Counted from the stretch's first letter, positions 1-9,100 are shown. The stretch is DNA of 64,000 bases from Acidimicrobiales bacterium (GCA_029242745.1 JAQWTI010000035.1:1-64000); one strand, 5' to 3'. A program made the numbers and translations. The notes: generated by a model from the sequence alone, not told the origin.

Positions 1-165
1 GTTGACGAGAATTTGCCCGGGCGCCGAATTGGAGACTTCTGTCGGTCAGCGGGCCGCCAGATCGAAACACACTTGTCAGAACACAGGTGGTCCAAGAGTT
101 GCGCAATCCAGTACGAATACCTTGATTTAATTGGACGGGAACCAGACCCGTACATGTGCGAGTGA
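1..165 (+). CDS. C-terminal fragment of an unidentified protein, cut by the window edge
   Basis: Frame 1 is open from the first base to a TGA at 163-165, giving 54 residues that end in DPYMCE. The composition (mixed polar, several Cys, Trp and Tyr, no low complexity) looks like real protein rather than a shadow frame. No family is recognised and the start lies outside the window. It converges with the minus-strand nuclease that ends at 212. A short chance open frame is the alternative, since 54 codons is not decisive. Confidence 0.45.
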   Translation, partial: VDENLPGRRIGDFCRSAGRQIETHLSEHRWSKSCAIQYEYLDLIGREPDPYMCE

Positions 166-211
166 CCGCCTCTCTCAGCAGCCATACCGGCAGCCAAAGG
201 GGTGGCACACA

Positions 212-898
212 CTAGATCCCCTTGGTGAGTCGGCCAGGTCTCGCAAGCCGTTCGCGTAAATCGCACCACTCGCAATCGATGTCGGATTTCGCGCCGATCG
301 GATCCGCTGTGATCTCGCAGATGGTCTCAAGGAGGCTGATGAACCATTCGTGGTCGTATCCGACAGGAACCCAGGTGGTTGAGACCAGGTGTGCGAGCCC
401 GCGATCGGTTGGACTCATCGATTCGGGCGTGACAGCCAGAATTCCCATACCGGCGACATCTCGGGTGCTCCCGCTGACCGGGTTGGTCAGTGCCCAGTGA
501 TAAGCCGACATTTGCGGTCGGAACCTCGCAGCGGTGTGCTCATTGGGGAAACCCGACTTGAAGTCAACGATGAGGACCCGATTGTCAGAGAGTTTGACGA
601 TCGCGTCGGTCCTGCCTCTGATCGTTAGAGCGACTCCCTCGTGTTTGAACGGCCTTGACATCACCCCAGAGCCGTTCCGGATCACGCCTGCGGGCAGATC
701 AGCCGAGAGGCAAGACGTCGACTTGCCCTGGAAGAAGTCCCGCTGGTGCCGATCGAGCTGTGCACAGACCTTCCCAAGACCAGCCGAGAATCGCCGTGGT
801 AGTGCTTCTCCGTTGAGCGCCTCAGCGAAACAACGGTGACAACCGCCTAAGTCTCTGTTCAGGCTCCAAGGGGGAACCCGGATGCTTCTTTCAGTCAT
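212..898 (-). CDS. Cas4/RecB-like PD-(D/E)XK nuclease
   Basis: A 228-residue protein with the RecB/Cas4 nuclease core. It has G-R-T-D (Asp98), then V-D-F-K-S-G (Asp112, Lys114), then a Q-x3-Y motif (Gln129, Tyr133). A CxxC pair near the N-terminus (Cys20, Cys23) and another near the C-terminus (Cys209, Cys212) flank the core, the arrangement expected for an iron-sulfur cluster as in Cas4/AddB-type nucleases. Canonical Cas4 has one N-terminal and three C-terminal cysteines, so this 2+2 layout differs. It is the last gene of a four-gene minus-strand operon and its start overlaps the upstream small gene by 8 nt. No cas genes or CRISPR array are visible, so a role in DNA repair, phage or mobile-element biology is more likely than adaptation. 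The fold call is firm; the role is inferred. Confidence 0.8.
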   Translation of the reverse strand: MTERSIRVPPWSLNRDLGGCHRCFAEALNGEALPRRFSAGLGKVCAQLDRHQRDFFQGKSTSCLSADLPAGVIRNGSGVMSRPFKHEGVALTIRGRTDAIVKLSDNRVLIVDFKSGFPNEHTAARFRPQMSAYHWALTNPVSGSTRDVAGMGILAVTPESMSPTDRGLAHLVSTTWVPVGYDHEWFISLLETICEITADPIGAKSDIDCEWCDLRERLARPGRLTKGI

Positions 899-1085
899 CT
901 AAGAGGTAACGCTCGGCGAGAGCATGGCCATCTTCGAGGTCCTGTTCATAGTCGTCGTCCCACGTGTCTGGGCACGTTTGATCCGGTCTCCTGGTCGGAA
1001 GTTCATCAACTGGCATATCGGTTCTCCTTCTCTTTCTTCTGCGGTCAGCATTCCGGCAAGGCCAGTTTGGTTCGCTTTGTGTCAT
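891..1085 (-). CDS. Small acidic/basic hypothetical protein
   Basis: A 64-residue protein with a basic N-terminal half (a run of Arg/Lys) and a strongly acidic C-terminal half containing W-D-D-D-Y-E. No family is recognised. The ATG at 1085 lies 7 nt after the stop of the NYN gene; a GTG at 1121 in the same frame would overlap that gene by 29 nt and is less likely. Its stop overlaps the start of the nuclease gene by 8 nt, which supports it being a real, translationally coupled cistron. It could be an accessory or adaptor for the nuclease, but nothing in the sequence shows this. Confidence 0.55.
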   Translation of the reverse strand: MTQSEPNWPCRNADRRRKRRRTDMPVDELPTRRPDQTCPDTWDDDYEQDLEDGHALAERYLLDD

Positions 1086-1092
1086 TCGTCGT

Positions 1093-1587
1093 TCACGCCT
1101 CAACCAAGGGGCGTTCAGCACTCCGATGACTTGTCGTCACCGATGGGGACCTGAGTCGGTAGACCTCATCTGCACTGGAATAGAGCTGCCAGGAGGTGCT
1201 GCCGGCTCCGGCGATTACCAGGGTCCGAACCTTTGAGCCACTGAGTTGATTGATCAGGGCATCAAAGATGTGGTCACCGCTACCAACGACGACACGGGTG
1301 TAACGGTCTTCAACATGGTTGGGCACAGCCGCAAGCAGCAACCGGTCGGCGGCACTTTCACCCCATGCGCACAACTTGCGGCAGGGAATATCCGCCAACT
1401 GAAACATCATGCGGGACATCAGTTTCGGATTCGAGGCGATCACCACGGAATCACCTGACTGCCAGCCCGCCGTTTCCAAGTACTGCCAGAACACTCGAGC
1501 TGCTTGATCACCTGTAACGAGCTTCGGTGGTTGGTTGAGGAGATTCTCAATGTCCACTAGATGGAGTGTGCGACCCAGACATTCCAT
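1093..1587 (-). CDS. NYN-domain (PIN-like) putative ribonuclease
   Basis: A 164-residue protein that opens with the NYN hallmark L-H-L-V-D-I-E-N-L (Asp12, Asn15). Further acidic residues fall where PIN/NYN metal ligands are expected: Asp81 in S-A-A-D-R-L and Asp105 in G-S-G-D-H-I-F. NYN domains belong to the PIN-like nuclease fold and typically cut or bind RNA with divalent metal. The start codon shares one base with the upstream stop (TAATG), so translation is probably coupled. The pairing with a Cas4-like nuclease downstream is unusual. Function on RNA is a family inference. Confidence 0.75.
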   Translation of the reverse strand: MECLGRTLHLVDIENLLNQPPKLVTGDQAARVFWQYLETAGWQSGDSVVIASNPKLMSRMMFQLADIPCRKLCAWGESAADRLLLAAVPNHVEDRYTRVVVGSGDHIFDALINQLSGSKVRTLVIAGAGSTSWQLYSSADEVYRLRSPSVTTSHRSAERPLVEA

Positions 1588-1898
1588 TAGATGTGTCCCT
1601 CACTTCGGGGGGCTCTACCCAACACAAGACGCAGTTGATGCACCCAAGGCGGGAGTACCCGCTGTGGTACTGGCGCAGGGGGTAGACGGGATCCTGGCTT
1701 CGCGACAACCCAACCATCTGGGTACCGGCACACCTCAACGGTGAGTCCGTCAGCTGAGACGGTGCATTTGTCGCCCACAATCAGCACTTGCCTGAGGTGC
1801 TCTGCCGTGGATCTGAGCTCCTCACCAAACGACTGTGGGTCGGTCTTTCGGGGATCAGAGAGTGTCAGGTGGGCTTGGAATGGTGTCGGCTTTGCCAT
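1587..1898 (-). CDS. Hypothetical protein, first gene of the NYN/nuclease operon
   Basis: A 103-residue protein from an ATG at 1898; a TTG at 1934 would add 12 residues. It is rich in Pro, Arg and Leu near the C-terminus, with no signal peptide or membrane segment. No family is recognised. It ends in a TAATG overlap with the NYN gene, so the two are likely co-translated. A TATAAC-like -10 box on the minus strand (plus-strand 1951-1956) lies a short way upstream, but no convincing -35 box was found. Confidence 0.5.
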   Translation of the reverse strand: MAKPTPFQAHLTLSDPRKTDPQSFGEELRSTAEHLRQVLIVGDKCTVSADGLTVEVCRYPDGWVVAKPGSRLPPAPVPQRVLPPWVHQLRLVLGRAPRSEGHI

Positions 1899-1975
1899 AC
1901 CGCCGATTAAAGCGCGCCGGAGTGTCGGACGCAACCTGTAGACCCCTACTGTTATACCCTACTAACTCAACGTGT

Positions 1976-2003
1976 TTGACTAATTGACCCTTACCGTTAG
2001 AAT
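1976..2003 (+). promoter_or_regulatory. Probable sigma-A-type promoter for the winged-helix gene
   Basis: A -35 box TTGACT at 1976-1981 and a -10 box TAGAAT at 1998-2003 are separated by 16 nt. Transcription would start near 2010, giving a leader of about 85 nt before the ATG at 2094. The whole 1935-2093 gap is AT-richer than its surroundings. Just before the gene the leader carries two copies of CCACTACT 10 nt apart, which could be binding sites. The call rests on sequence match only. Confidence 0.5.
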
Positions 2004-2093
2004 GTGTCCGAACTACGGTATTGACCGGAAGTAATTAACCTCTAAGCCACTGCTAAAATTCCACTACTCTCCACTACTAGGAAACCCGGCAGG

Positions 2094-3035
2094 ATGGCGA
2101 AGCCACCAACGAATCCCCCAGAGATCGATTACCAAACCGGCCTGGACGCCGCCGCATACCTCGCTACTAACCGTCTACGCAGCCGCAAGACGCAGGTTCG
2201 GAGCGCCTTCTTTCTCCGAGCGGGTAAAGACGCGCCACTCCCCCCCGCCACTGAGCTGCTCAAGAACCGGTCCCATCATGGTCTTCACCTAAAACTTGCC
2301 CTCTTCTATCTTTGGGCTGCTGGAAGCGAAAGCCCTGACCCTCGAACCGGTGATGTCCACACTGTGCGCGGTTTCTACGACAGTGATGTCGCAGAGCTCT
2401 TTGGTTTTCCCATTACTGACGTAAATGGAAAACGCCGGATCGCGAACGCTAGAAAGCGCCTGGCCGGGCTGCGTCCGCCTGGCCAGCCGTCGTTGGCTGA
2501 AACGCCCAAGTCGGACGAGGGTGAAGTCCGGTTGCTCGATATCGAACCCCGAGAGGGGAGGACCCCGATTATTCGCCTACTCAAGGAAGACGGATCCGGC
2601 GAGAAATATTGCCCGCCCGGTGCCCCAGGATCCGGCGGCAAGTATTACAAGTTGCCCGTCGAGTTTTGGACGGCCGGCTGGCATCTTCACCTCTCCGGGC
2701 CTGCCGTTGTCGCCCTACTTGTTCTGGCACACCAGAAGGAACTTGCGAAAGCCAACAAGCCGTCGTCTCCTCACCACAGGGAGCTATGGGTTAACCCCAC
2801 TCTTCGCGAAACACGCTTCGGATTCTCGGAGGACACTTGGTACAAAGGTGCCAACGAACTTGTGGACTTCGGACTTGCCGATCGCATCACAAAGGTGATC
2901 CGCGAGCCGTTCCAAGACGAGAGCCGAAGAATTCGCCACACGTACCTGTTCGATCTGGCGAATTTGCGTGTTGCAAGCCCTCCCGACCCTGCTTTGCTGA
3001 TTCGCGAAGAACGGAAGGCGGCAGAAGCCCTCTAG
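2094..3035 (+). CDS. Two-winged-helix protein, replication-initiator-like
   Basis: A 313-residue protein with two regions that read as winged helix-turn-helix modules. One is around residues 85-125 (D-V-A-E-L-F-G, followed by a basic A-R-K-R-L). The other is around 245-280 (L-R-E-T-R-F-G-F-S-E-D-T-W). An Arg/Lys-rich stretch follows each. This resembles plasmid or integrative-element initiators and similar DNA-binding proteins, but no exact family is recognised. It is divergent from the NYN/nuclease operon, has short repeats before it and a cluster of inverted and direct repeats just after it (3192-3251). That context supports an initiator or element-regulator role. This is inference; a general transcription factor is possible. 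Confidence 0.5.
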   Translation: MAKPPTNPPEIDYQTGLDAAAYLATNRLRSRKTQVRSAFFLRAGKDAPLPPATELLKNRSHHGLHLKLALFYLWAAGSESPDPRTGDVHTVRGFYDSDVAELFGFPITDVNGKRRIANARKRLAGLRPPGQPSLAETPKSDEGEVRLLDIEPREGRTPIIRLLKEDGSGEKYCPPGAPGSGGKYYKLPVEFWTAGWHLHLSGPAVVALLVLAHQKELAKANKPSSPHHRELWVNPTLRETRFGFSEDTWYKGANELVDFGLADRITKVIREPFQDESRRIRHTYLFDLANLRVASPPDPALLIREERKAAEAL

Positions 3036-3138
3036 TGGGGACGCGCTCTCTCACATTGCGTTGCACACTTCGTTGCACAGAATGCACATCGCCCATTCGA
3101 GGCTCTCCGAGTTGTGAAGGCTCCCCCACTTATCGGGT

Positions 3139-3152
3139 GAAGCCTCCCCCAC
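3139..3152. repeat. 14-bp direct repeat, left copy (partner at 4155-4168)
   Basis: The sequence GAAGCCTCCCCCAC occurs here and again at 4155-4168, bracketing about 1 kb with the YbjQ-family gene. A third, imperfect copy at 3116-3131 matches the right copy extended to 16 nt with one mismatch. The C-run lowers the information content, so chance similarity cannot be excluded; an attachment or target-site duplication is another possibility. Confidence 0.35.
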
Positions 3153-3191
3153 GAGTCCCATCGGACCCCTGTAGTCACACGGGGTAACGAG

Positions 3192-3251
3192 AACTGCGAA
3201 CACGCCACCAAGGCGTGTTCGCAGTTTCTGCGTGCACGTGTTCGCAGTTTC
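3192..3251. repeat. Inverted and direct repeat cluster
   Basis: A perfect 15-bp inverted repeat (arms 3192-3206 and 3212-3226, 5-nt spacer) is built on the core TGTTCGCAGTT. The right arm belongs to a 15-bp exact direct repeat: CGTGTTCGCAGTTTC occurs at 3214-3228 and again at 3237-3251. There are thus three copies of one site, one inverted and two direct, within 60 bp. It could be a multi-site binding region for the winged-helix protein upstream. The hairpin lacks a U-run, so it is not a typical terminator. Confidence 0.6.
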
Positions 3252-3254
3252 GAG

Positions 3255-3284
3255 AAGGCAGCGCTTTTGGCGCTGCCTTTTCGG
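3255..3284 (+). terminator. Strong rho-independent-type terminator
   Basis: A perfect 10-bp stem (AAGGCAGCGC at 3255-3264 paired with 3270-3279) with a 5-nt loop TTTTG is followed by a T-rich tail continuing to about 3288. It probably ends transcription of the winged-helix gene. The stem also ends in AA/TT, so it could act on the other strand. Confidence 0.75.
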
Positions 3285-3554
3285 GTTTTCGGCGGTTGTG
3301 TGGCCTCTAGCGGGCTGGGGTCGCCGTGTCCGGGGGTTCGACCGTTGTTGCTTGGCCTAGGTCACCGGTGTAGGGGCGCGTCGATGCCGCCCCGTTGGGG
3401 CGGCGGGATTCGACGGGGAGCGGTCGACCTAGGGGTCGGAGTTGGTGTCGGTCTTCGCTCCGGGGAGGTCCTCGTAGCGGCGACGGCGGTTCTTGCGGGC
3501 CTTTCGCTTGGCCGAGACCGGTTCCTGGGGCGACCTGCCCGAAGGTGCCGAACC
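3285..3554. other. GC-rich intergenic region without a supported gene
   Basis: Nothing firm is seen between the terminator and the YbjQ-family gene. The region is very GC-rich and long frames are open on both strands, as expected by chance at this composition. One minus-strand frame ends in a basic stretch reading K-R-K-A-R-K-N-R, but it has no start codon or ribosome site of its own and runs antisense into the next gene. Confidence 0.5.
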
Positions 3555-3875
3555 ATGGATATCACTACGACCGAAACTCTGCCCGGACGCCGGATCACAG
3601 CCGTGAAGGGTGTGGCTGTCGGCTCCACAGTCCGGACAAAAAACATCGGTAAGGACATCGGTGCAGGCTTGAAGTTACTCGTCGGCGGTGAGCTTAAGAG
3701 TTATTCAGCCATGCTCGTCGAAGCGAGGTCTGAGGCGCTCTCCCGCATGGAGGTTCAGGCCACTGAAATAGGGGCCGACGCTGTGGTCAACCTCCGATTC
3801 ATGACGTCAACTGTTGCCTCTGGCGCATCCGAGATCCTCGCTTACGGCACAGCTGTCACTACAGAGCCTGTCTGA
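3555..3875 (+). CDS. YbjQ/UPF0145 family protein
   Basis: A 106-residue protein matching the YbjQ (UPF0145) family, small pentameric-type proteins of unknown function sometimes called heavy-metal-binding. Visible features are the N-terminal T-T-T-E-T-L-P-G-R segment, the central V-K-G-V-A-V-G-S, and the conserved A-x-E-I-G-A-D-A-V-V-N-L-R near residue 75. The ATG at 3555 has GAAGG 10 nt upstream; the longer in-frame extension to 3267 runs through GC-rich intergenic sequence and is rejected. It stands alone, preceded by a terminator. Length is normal for the family. Confidence 0.85.
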   Translation: MDITTTETLPGRRITAVKGVAVGSTVRTKNIGKDIGAGLKLLVGGELKSYSAMLVEARSEALSRMEVQATEIGADAVVNLRFMTSTVASGASEILAYGTAVTTEPV

Positions 3876-4317
3876 TCTACTTTTCTAGCGCGTTCTAAGT
3901 TGGAAAAAAGAGGAAGTTGCCTGATCTAACTCATACAACTTTTTGTGGGCTTGATCATGTTGATGTATGTGACCTTTTGCCTGGTTAAACAGAAGACCTG
4001 GATTCGCAAGGTCTTCGCGCGAAGAACGAGAGAGGAATACCCGAAGGTGTTCACGTTGAACACGATCGATGGAGCGCTGATAGCAAACTGGCTAATTGCC
4101 AGACTGCTCTTAACCAGCTAGTTCTCCATGCGGTTCTTGACGGTTGGCACCTTTGAAGCCTCCCCCACTTCTCGCTCGAGTTTCGCTGCCTGGTGCAACT
4201 CACTGGGATAGCGCACAGCGGGACTCGATGGGATCCAGTTGACCTAAAGGCCGGTTGTGGTCCTCGCCGTCGTGGTGCGCAGATCTTCACCAGGACAGCG
4301 ACGAAGTCGTGGGTCCG
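3876..4317. other. Gene-free 440-bp region with a palindrome
   Basis: No convincing gene. It contains a perfect 14-bp palindrome, TCTTCGCGCGAAGA at 4012-4025, and the right copy of the GAAGCCTCCCCCAC repeat at 4155-4168. The left half is AT-richer than neighbouring genes. The palindrome could be an operator; nothing else is recognisable. Confidence 0.4.
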
Positions 4318-5403
4318 CTACCCGTCGAAGACGACGATGCTGCGGCCGAGGGCGCCAGAACGCATCTCGTCGAATGCGGCATCCACCTCCTCAAGGTGGA
4401 TGTGCCGGTCCACTACCTCGTCGAGCAACAGACGCCCCTCGAGGTAGTGATCGACAAGGAGCGGCATGTCCACCCGGAACCGGTTTGAGCCCATATTGGA
4501 GCCTTGGAGTCTCTTCTCCATAAGGAGTTGGGCTGCCTCGACCTGCATCATCTGACCCTCAGGAACCATGCCGATAACCGTGGCGGTGCCACCAGCCCGC
4601 AACATGCGGAACGACTGCTCAGCGGTTTCGCTACGACCCAGCGCCTCAAATGAATATTCGACTCCACCCTTGGTCAACTCCAGCACGGCCTCGACCGGGT
4701 TCTCCCGGGAGGCATTGACCACATCGGTAGCGCCGACCAAGCGGGCCAAATCCAGTTTGGCCTCGGTTACGTCAACAGCGATGATGCGCCCGGCACCAGT
4801 GATGGCGGCGCCATTAACCACCGACAAGCCGACACCACCGCAGCCGATTACCGCCACGCTGGCCCCTGGGGAAACTCGAGCGGTGTTCGTGACGGCACCG
4901 AAGCCGGTCATCACGGCACAGCCAATCAGAGCGGCTCGGTTTAGCGGCATCTCGTCACGCACCTGCACTATGGCGTTCTCGTGCACCAGCATCTGCTCTG
5001 CGTATGCAGATAGTTCGTAGAGCTGGGTGACCGGCTCGTCGTCGAGAGTTAACCGAGACGGGTCATCAGGGTTGCGCCGCACGGACGGACTCGTACATAG
5101 ATAGGGGCGGCCTCCAGCGCAATCAGCGCAGCGTCCACAGAACACCGACATGCAAGTAATCACCCGGTCGCCAGGCTGCACGTAGGTGACCTCGGATCCG
5201 ACGGCTTCAACAACCCCCGCGGCCTCGTGACCCAAGACAACTGGGAAGTCAATGCCATAGTGGCCCTCGATGAAGTGCAGATCGCTATGACAGACACCGC
5301 AGGCGGCGGTACGAACAATCACCTCATGCGGCCATGGGTTATCTAACTCGACGTCCTCAATGGTGAGCGGTTCACCCACCCCGCGCAGCACCGCTGCCCT
5401 CAT
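4318..5403 (-). CDS. Zinc-dependent alcohol dehydrogenase (MDR superfamily)
   Basis: A 361-residue medium-chain dehydrogenase that would oxidise alcohols or reduce aldehydes with NAD(P). Catalytic zinc ligands are in C-G-V-C-H-S-D (near residue 37) and G-H-E (near 59). The structural zinc lobe shows four cysteines in C-G-R-C-A-D-C then L-C (near 90-103). The Rossmann motif is I-G-C-G-G-V-G. It resembles class III-like and mycobacterial AdhB/AdhD-type enzymes; the substrate cannot be read from sequence. It is a single gene whose stop lies near the gene-free region. The ATG at 5403 has a weak ribosome site. Confidence 0.85.
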   Translation of the reverse strand: MRAAVLRGVGEPLTIEDVELDNPWPHEVIVRTAACGVCHSDLHFIEGHYGIDFPVVLGHEAAGVVEAVGSEVTYVQPGDRVITCMSVFCGRCADCAGGRPYLCTSPSVRRNPDDPSRLTLDDEPVTQLYELSAYAEQMLVHENAIVQVRDEMPLNRAALIGCAVMTGFGAVTNTARVSPGASVAVIGCGGVGLSVVNGAAITGAGRIIAVDVTEAKLDLARLVGATDVVNASRENPVEAVLELTKGGVEYSFEALGRSETAEQSFRMLRAGGTATVIGMVPEGQMMQVEAAQLLMEKRLQGSNMGSNRFRVDMPLLVDHYLEGRLLLDEVVDRHIHLEEVDAAFDEMRSGALGRSIVVFDG

Positions 5404-5569
5404 TGATTCTCCTCACTCGTTTGTCAGCCCACCCTTAGGCTGGAACCCGTCAGTCGGGCGCAGTAAAAAGGTAACAAGCGAACTCTAAGCACACCTGATT
5501 GCACCTGGAGAACAATCAGCAGCCCTGCCCTACTAATCCGATAAACCTCTCTGAAGCCCTGGCGACGGG

Positions 5570-6040
5570 TCAGTAGTCAACCAAAGTTTCGATGACTTGC
5601 TTTCGTTTATGTTCAAAGACAAGTGAGGTTCGATCACCAACCACACCCTCGATGCTGGAGATGCGATCTAGCACCAAGTGGCGCAGATTGTCGGTGTCAG
5701 TAACACTGAGGTGAACGATTAGGTCATCGATTCCAGTAACGAGAAACACGCCAAGGGTCTCTGGAAGCGACATCAGACGCTCTATGGCCCTGTCAATGAC
5801 AGGCCCAGTTTTGGGCCGAAGACGCAGAGTCACAATCGCCTGAATCGGTCGCCCGAGCGCTGCCAAGTCGACATCCGCGTGATAACCGGTGATTACACCC
5901 CGGTCCTCCAAAGAACGAATCCGATCCAACGTCGTTGACGGTGCAAGGCCCACCTCGTTCGCAATCGCCCTGTTCGTCTGTCGTGCATTCGATTGAAGTG
6001 CACCGATAATTTGTGAATCTGACCGACTTATATTTGACAT
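5570..6040 (-). CDS. Lrp/AsnC-family transcriptional regulator
   Basis: A 156-residue regulator with an N-terminal helix-turn-helix (T-N-R-A-I-A-N-E-V-G-L-A-P-S-T) and the usual R-I-R-S-L-E-x-R-G-V-I-x-G-Y linker. A C-terminal ligand-binding (RAM) half contains G-I-D-D-L-I-V-H-L. Such proteins respond to amino acids and often control divergent catabolic genes. The ATG at 6040 gives family-typical length; the upstream extension is AT-rich intergenic sequence. It diverges from the fused indolepyruvate oxidoreductase across about 115 bp, so that gene is the likely target and branched-chain or aromatic amino acids or their keto acids the likely effectors (inferred). Confidence 0.9.
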   Translation of the reverse strand: MSNISRSDSQIIGALQSNARQTNRAIANEVGLAPSTTLDRIRSLEDRGVITGYHADVDLAALGRPIQAIVTLRLRPKTGPVIDRAIERLMSLPETLGVFLVTGIDDLIVHLSVTDTDNLRHLVLDRISSIEGVVGDRTSLVFEHKRKQVIETLVDY

Positions 6041-6154
6041 TTGCTCTCTGTTTCCGTTGATTAAACGATATTTGAATATTGGATACAAATATATGAGATT
6101 ATTGTCTACCAAAGAGCAACTCGTAGTCGCGCAGCGTCAAATAGGAGAACACTC

Positions 6155-9100
6155 ATGACAACCGTCGACAGTTACCGATTGACCGACCGGTACCTGCAGG
6201 ACCAAGGGACCAGCTTCCTGACTGGAGTTCAGGCGCTCGCTCGTGTACCTATTCAACAACTCCGAATCGATCGATTGGTTGGACTCAATACCGCAGCGTT
6301 CGTATCTGGTTACCCAGGCTCCCCACTGGGCGGCTTCGATCAGGAAATAGCGCGAGCTGCTGCTCTTGTTTCCGAACTCCCGATCGTTCACCAGCCGGGT
6401 CTGAATGAAGAACTCGGCGCCTCAGCCGTGATGGGCTCACAGTTGGCATCCGAGCAGCCTGATTTCAACTATGACGGAGTCTTGGGCATTTGGTACGGCA
6501 AGGCCCCCGGACTGGATCGCGCCACTGACGCCCTGAGGCACGCTGTATTTACTGGAACGTCACGTTACGGAGGCGCTCTTGCTCTAGTCGGAGACGATCC
6601 CTCAGCCAAGAGTTCGACATTGCCATCCAGTTCGGATGCTGCCCTCGTCGACCTGCACATACCAATCCTCTATCCGGGAGACGTGCAAGAGATCTTGGAC
6701 TTGGGACGCCACGCCGTTGAACTGTCTCGATTAGCCGGAGTTTGGACATCTCTTAAGATCGTCGCTGCCGTAGGTGATGGAAGTGGTACCGCCGACCTAA
6801 ACCTAGGCCGCACGATCCCAGTGATTCCCGACACGGTCATCGACGGTGTTGCCTACGAACACCGACCTGACGGAAACCTCATCACGCCACACACTCTCGA
6901 GCTGGAAAAGGACTTCCGGGAAGCTCGCGCTGAACTGGTTAGACGCTATGCGCTGGCCAACGGCTTGAACCGAACCACAGTAGACACGCCGGATGCGTGG
7001 ATAGGGATAGTGGCTAGCGGGTTCACCTACTACGAAACGCTCCAGGCCCTCGGACGATTGGGGTTGACCACGCCCACTGAAATCGCTGCAGCCGGCATCC
7101 GTGTCTTCCAGATGCAAATGCCTGTCCCGTTCAACCCATCGGTCATCCAATTATTCGCCAAGGGGCTCGATGAAATTGTCATTGTTGAGGAGAAGAACCC
7201 CACCCTGGAATGGCTGGTCAAAGACGCCCTCTACGGTGGCCCAGACCAACCTGTAGTCGTGGGCAAGACCCATCCCGATGGGCGACCTCTCATGCGCAGC
7301 TGGGGGATTCTCGACGCCGACGCCATGGTCGACGGCCTCCGTGAGCGGATCTCCGCACGCGTCAGTGACCGACTAGTGCCAAAGCAGAAGCCTCGAGAGC
7401 GGATCATGATTCCACTGGCGGTGGAACGGTCCCCGTACTTCTGTTCGGGCTGTCCACACAACTGGAGCACCAAGGTTCACGAAGACGCCTTAGTTGGGGC
7501 CGGCATCGGGTGTCACATGATGGTGCTGCTCATGGACGAGGAACGGGTCGGGTCGACTATCGGCATGACGGCGATGGGCAGTGAAGGTGCCCCCTGGATC
7601 GGCATGTCACCGTTCGTAGATCGCCGGCACTTCACCCAAAACATGGGTGACGGAACGTTCTTCCACTCCGGACAACTCGCCATCCAGGCGGCAGTCGCCG
7701 CCGGCGTCACCGTGACCTACAAGATCCTCTACAACGGCACCGTGGCCATGACAGGCGGTCAGGACGCCGTCGGCGTGACCGGCGTACCTGAAATCAGCAG
7801 AATCCTGCTCGCCCACGGAGTCAACCAAGTGCTGGTCACTACTGAGGATCAGGACCGTTATCGGAGTCTTGAAATGCCGGTTGGCGTAAAGGTCTGGGAC
7901 AGAGAACGCATGGTTGAGGCGCAGGAGGCTCTGGCAGCTGTCGACGGCGTAACGGTACTCATCCATGATCAAGCATGTGCTGCGCAGACCCGCCGACTCC
8001 GGAAGCGTGGCAAGGCCACAACACCGGACTTCCGCGTCGTCATCAACCATCGCCTCTGTGAAGGTTGTGGCGACTGCGGTGAAGTATCCAACTGCTTGTC
8101 TGTCCAGTCTCTAGCGACACCACTAGGCACCAAGACGACCATCGACCAAACGTCATGCAATCTGGACGCAAGTTGTCTGGATGGGGACTGCCCCAGTTTC
8201 ATGACCGTCGCAGTCGACCCTGATGCCCCGGAGCCCGAAGTATCTGGACCCCACACAGAAACTGAACTCAAGACACCGGTGGCTATATCCAACACTGACA
8301 TCGTCGACATCCGCCTCGCTGGGGTGGGTGGCACCGGTGTGGTCACCGTGGCCCAGATACTGGCTACAGCAGCCATGTTTGATGGTTACGAGGTTCGAGG
8401 CCTTGACCAAACCGGAATCTCACAGAAGGCCGGCCCGGTGATAAGCGACGTCAGACTGGCCCGTGGGTCGGAACTGACATCGAGTCTTATCAGCGAAGCC
8501 GGTGCCGACGTGATTCTGGCTTTCGACCTGCTCGTCGGAGCCTCCGACGACGTACTACACGTCGGGCACCCGGAACGAACCGTCTTAATCGCCTCAAGCA
8601 CTGAGACGCCCACCGGATCCATGGTTGGAAGACACGATCACCAGCTCCCCAGTCTCAAAGAGCTTCTGGATCGTGCTGCACCGGTCACCCAGACCACACA
8701 CAACAAGGTCGTCGACGCTGGTGCCGCATGTTTCGAGCTCTTTGGCGATACCTCTGCGGCCAACGTCTACCTATTGGGTGTAGCGATTCAAGCAGGTGTA
8801 ATCCCGATTGCCCCCGTGTCAATCGAACGTGCCATAGAGCTCAACGGAGTGGCAGTCGAACGTAATCTTGCAGCATTCACAGCCGGTCGGGCCGCTGCAG
8901 ACAGCCCCAGTGATACTTCGACAGGTCCCGGGACCGTCTCCGTCATCGTCGACGAACTCCCCACCGCACTCGCAGACCGCGTGACGTCACTGGACGCTCA
9001 AACCCAGTTGGGCCCTCTACTGGAGATGCTTGCTGCCGACCTCGTCGGCTATCAGAGCGACCGATGCGCGTCGACCTTCCTGGATCTGGTCGAGAAAACA

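Noticed and set aside
212-898. Cas4 as part of a CRISPR-Cas system
   Set aside because: No repeat-spacer array and no other cas gene occurs in the window.
3192-3226. The 15-bp inverted repeat as a terminator
   Set aside because: There is no T-run after the stem; the true terminator lies just downstream at 3255-3284.
3267-3554. N-terminal extension of the YbjQ gene, and a minus-strand basic frame ending K-R-K-A-R-K-N-R
   Set aside because: Both lie in GC-rich intergenic DNA without ribosome sites. The YbjQ family starts at 3555, where a good GAAGG site exists.
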